A stretch of 64,000 bases of DNA from Metabacillus dongyingensis (GTDB lineage: Bacteria; Bacillota; Bacilli; Bacillales; Bacillaceae). Below the pieces are notes generated by a model. The model ran no database searches. It saw only the letters and a program-made list of their open reading frames with translations, and was not told the origin of the DNA. Below, in pieces: positions 62,955 through 64,000 of the stretch (position 1 is its first letter; each line of letters begins with the position of its first letter). Where the stretch lies: assembly GCF_019933155.2 (NCBI RefSeq), contig NZ_CP082944.1, positions 3,102,001-3,166,000 of the forward strand, in the 5' to 3' direction. The translations under genes were made by a program, and so were the position numbers.

Positions 62955-63582
62955 GTGATTCCGCCTTCTTTCTCTCAATTATTTCACGTAATGCTTCAGC
63001 TGCTTTTTCAGGCTGCGGGGCTTTTGTGATTGCTGATCCAATAACGACGATATCAGGAAGCGGTCCTGCCATATTTTGAATAGATTCTCCTGTTATGCCT
63101 CCTGCAATAGCCCACTGCAAAGAAGGATCAAAAGTGGCTGAAGCTGTGTTATGAAGTCCTGACTTTTCCTGTACATCTTTACTGACATGATCACAAAAAA
63201 TAGCCTCTGTATAAGGAAAAAGAGCTGTTCTTTGTTCTTCCGATGTGTTTAATAAATCAATCATTGTTTTTTTCTGATGCTCTGCAGCTGCTTCGAGGCA
63301 TGTTTCAATTGTCTGAAGTGGGCTTACTCCCATGACAGTCGCCATGTCAGCACCAGCTTCAAAGCATAACTGGAATTCATATATAGCATTATCCATGGTT
63401 TTCATATCTGCCAATATAAGTTTATCCGGAAAGGCTTCTTTCAATCTGGAGATACTGACTATTCCGTATTCCTTAATTAGTGAAGTTCCTACTTCAAAGA
63501 TGTCTATAAATTTTTCAGCCTGACCGGCTATCTTAATGGCTTCTTCAATCGATAAACGGTCCAATGCCAGTTGAATTTTCAT
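62941..63582 (-). CDS. hxlA: 3-hexulose-6-phosphate synthase
   Basis: 213 residues, OMP-decarboxylase-like TIM barrel: QLALDRLSIEEA at the start, the catalytic LILADMKTMDN motif, MIDLLNTSE and IVVIGSAITKA. It joins formaldehyde to ribulose-5-phosphate. hxlAB overlap, as in B. subtilis, but the HxlR activator gene is not adjacent; instead a LacI-type regulator lies upstream and a palindrome precedes the ribosome site. The group may serve formaldehyde detoxification or pentose supply. Confidence 0.9.
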   Translation of the reverse strand: MKIQLALDRLSIEEAIKIAGQAEKFIDIFEVGTSLIKEYGIVSISRLKEAFPDKLILADMKTMDNAIYEFQLCFEAGADMATVMGVSPLQTIETCLEAAAEHQKKTMIDLLNTSEEQRTALFPYTEAIFCDHVSKDVQEKSGLHNTASATFDPSLQWAIAGGITGESIQNMAGPLPDIVVIGSAITKAPQPEKAAEALREIIERKKAESHGSA

Positions 63583-63593
63583 TCCATCTCCTC

Positions 63594-63607
63594 CTAAACC
63601 GGTTTAG
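63594..63607. promoter_or_regulatory. LacI-type operator before hxlA
   Basis: Perfect 14-bp palindrome CTAAACCGGTTTAG with the central CG typical of LacI-family operators, four bases upstream of the hxlA ribosome site and just past the lacI terminator. It is so close to the gene that it would act as a roadblock or leader operator. Confidence 0.7.
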
Positions 63608-63615
63608 TAATGGTT

Positions 63616-63647
63616 TAAAAAAAGAGAATCGCTTACGAAGATTCTCT
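63616..63647 (-). terminator. Terminator of the LacI-type gene
   Basis: AGAGAATC/GATTCTCT stem with the stop codon in the loop, followed by seven T on the minus strand. Confidence 0.8.
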
Positions 63648-64000
63648 AATTATGAGTTCACAAGGGAAAACATGCTCGTGAAGCCCGTTCCATTCTTTGT
63701 TAATTTGCTTCAGCAGGATTTCAGCTGCTTTTTGTCCCATTTCATAGCCTGGCTGGGCAATTGTTGTCACTTGTGTTTCAGCTAAATGAGCAAGCGGGAT
63801 ATTGTCAAACACTATTAACGCTGCATCTTTCCCGATTTTCATCTGTTTATCTTTAAAAAATTCCAGAATCTCAATAAAAACTAAATCGTTTCCGGCAAAA
63901 AGGGCGGTTGGCGGATCTTTTAATGCAAAGAGCTTTTCCAATTCATGTTTCATCTGCTCCCGATCAGCATGTATCATATACTCATTGATGAGCGGAATAC
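63633..64000 (-). CDS. LacI-family transcriptional regulator (N-terminus outside window)
   Basis: The C-terminal 122 residues or so are visible; the frame is open across the right edge. Ligand-binding domain pattern PPTALFAGNDLVFIEILEFFK, DAALIVFDNIPLAHL, TTIAQPGYEMGQKAAEILL. It is likely to control hxlAB through the palindrome at 63594-63607, perhaps sensing a pentose or its phosphate. The DNA-binding domain is not in the window. Confidence 0.85.
   Translation of the reverse strand, partial: IPLINEYMIHADREQMKHELEKLFALKDPPTALFAGNDLVFIEILEFFKDKQMKIGKDAALIVFDNIPLAHLAETQVTTIAQPGYEMGQKAAEILLKQINKEWNGLHEHVFPCELIIRESS

Overview
This window reads as chromosome from a low-GC Gram-positive bacterium of the Bacillaceae. 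The grounds are strong AGGAGG-type ribosome binding sites, many TTG starts, abundant rho-independent terminators, a SAM-I (S-box) leader, a T-box leader and a perfect cre (CcpA) site. Many proteins also have clear Bacillus subtilis counterparts (MelACDE, TcyJKLMN, CmoO/CmoJ/CmoI, SnaA, RibR, YknW/YknX, GlpQ, HxlAB). Ppc and a GH38/PTS mannosylglycerate-type operon make it unlike B. subtilis itself. Most genes are on the minus strand.

Layout. 1-6.4 kb: end of a ferritin-like gene, then a melibiose/raffinose operon (melE-melD-melC-DUF624-melA, minus strand) with a cre site. 6.4-13.5 kb: a PNPOx-family gene behind a leucine-type T-box, an APC amino acid permease, a decayed resolvase, a secreted M20 peptidase and a broken acetyltransferase. 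13.5-23.3 kb: a sulfur operon cmoO-cmoJ-snaA-cmoI-tcyJKLMN-ribR (uptake and breakdown of cystine and S-modified cysteines by FMN enzymes), with ribR frameshifted into two overlapping frames. Behind it lies an orphan MetQ-type lipoprotein under a SAM riboswitch. 23.6-29.2 kb: mngR-mngA-mngB-like operon. 29.3-33.4 kb: small detoxification genes (GyrI-like pseudogene, VOC, azoreductase, MFS pump) and a TetR regulator with twin operators. 33.9-35.8 kb: an ABC exporter behind a possible leader-peptide switch. 36-46 kb: DUF402 protein, SWIM-SNF2 helicase, methyltransferase, two broken DUF2690 genes, amino acid permease. 46-59.4 kb: large subtilisin-like protease, GlpQ, YknXW without YknYZ, V4R-STAS protein, Nudix, Ppc, SET-domain protein. 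59.5-62.4 kb: a NERD-domain gene between two related arrays of about 52-bp tandem repeats, the second abutting a beheaded VOC gene. 62.4-64 kb: hxlAB (RuMP pathway) and the C-terminal part of a LacI-type regulator running off the window.

Most unusual items: (1) a roughly 21-nt RNA hairpin motif present twice, in front of the cmo/tcy operon and in front of the SAM riboswitch of the MetQ-type gene. In both copies its 3' arm is shared with an adjacent terminator, as expected of a riboswitch or antiterminator target; I do not recognise the class. (2) The NERD gene bracketed by two arrays of one repeat family with identical period and phase. (3) A leucine-type T-box in front of a flavin-binding protein. 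(4) A possible SD-sequestering leader before an ABC exporter. (5) RibR split between its kinase and RNA-binding halves. Everything here was read by eye; no alignments, searches or folding programs were run.
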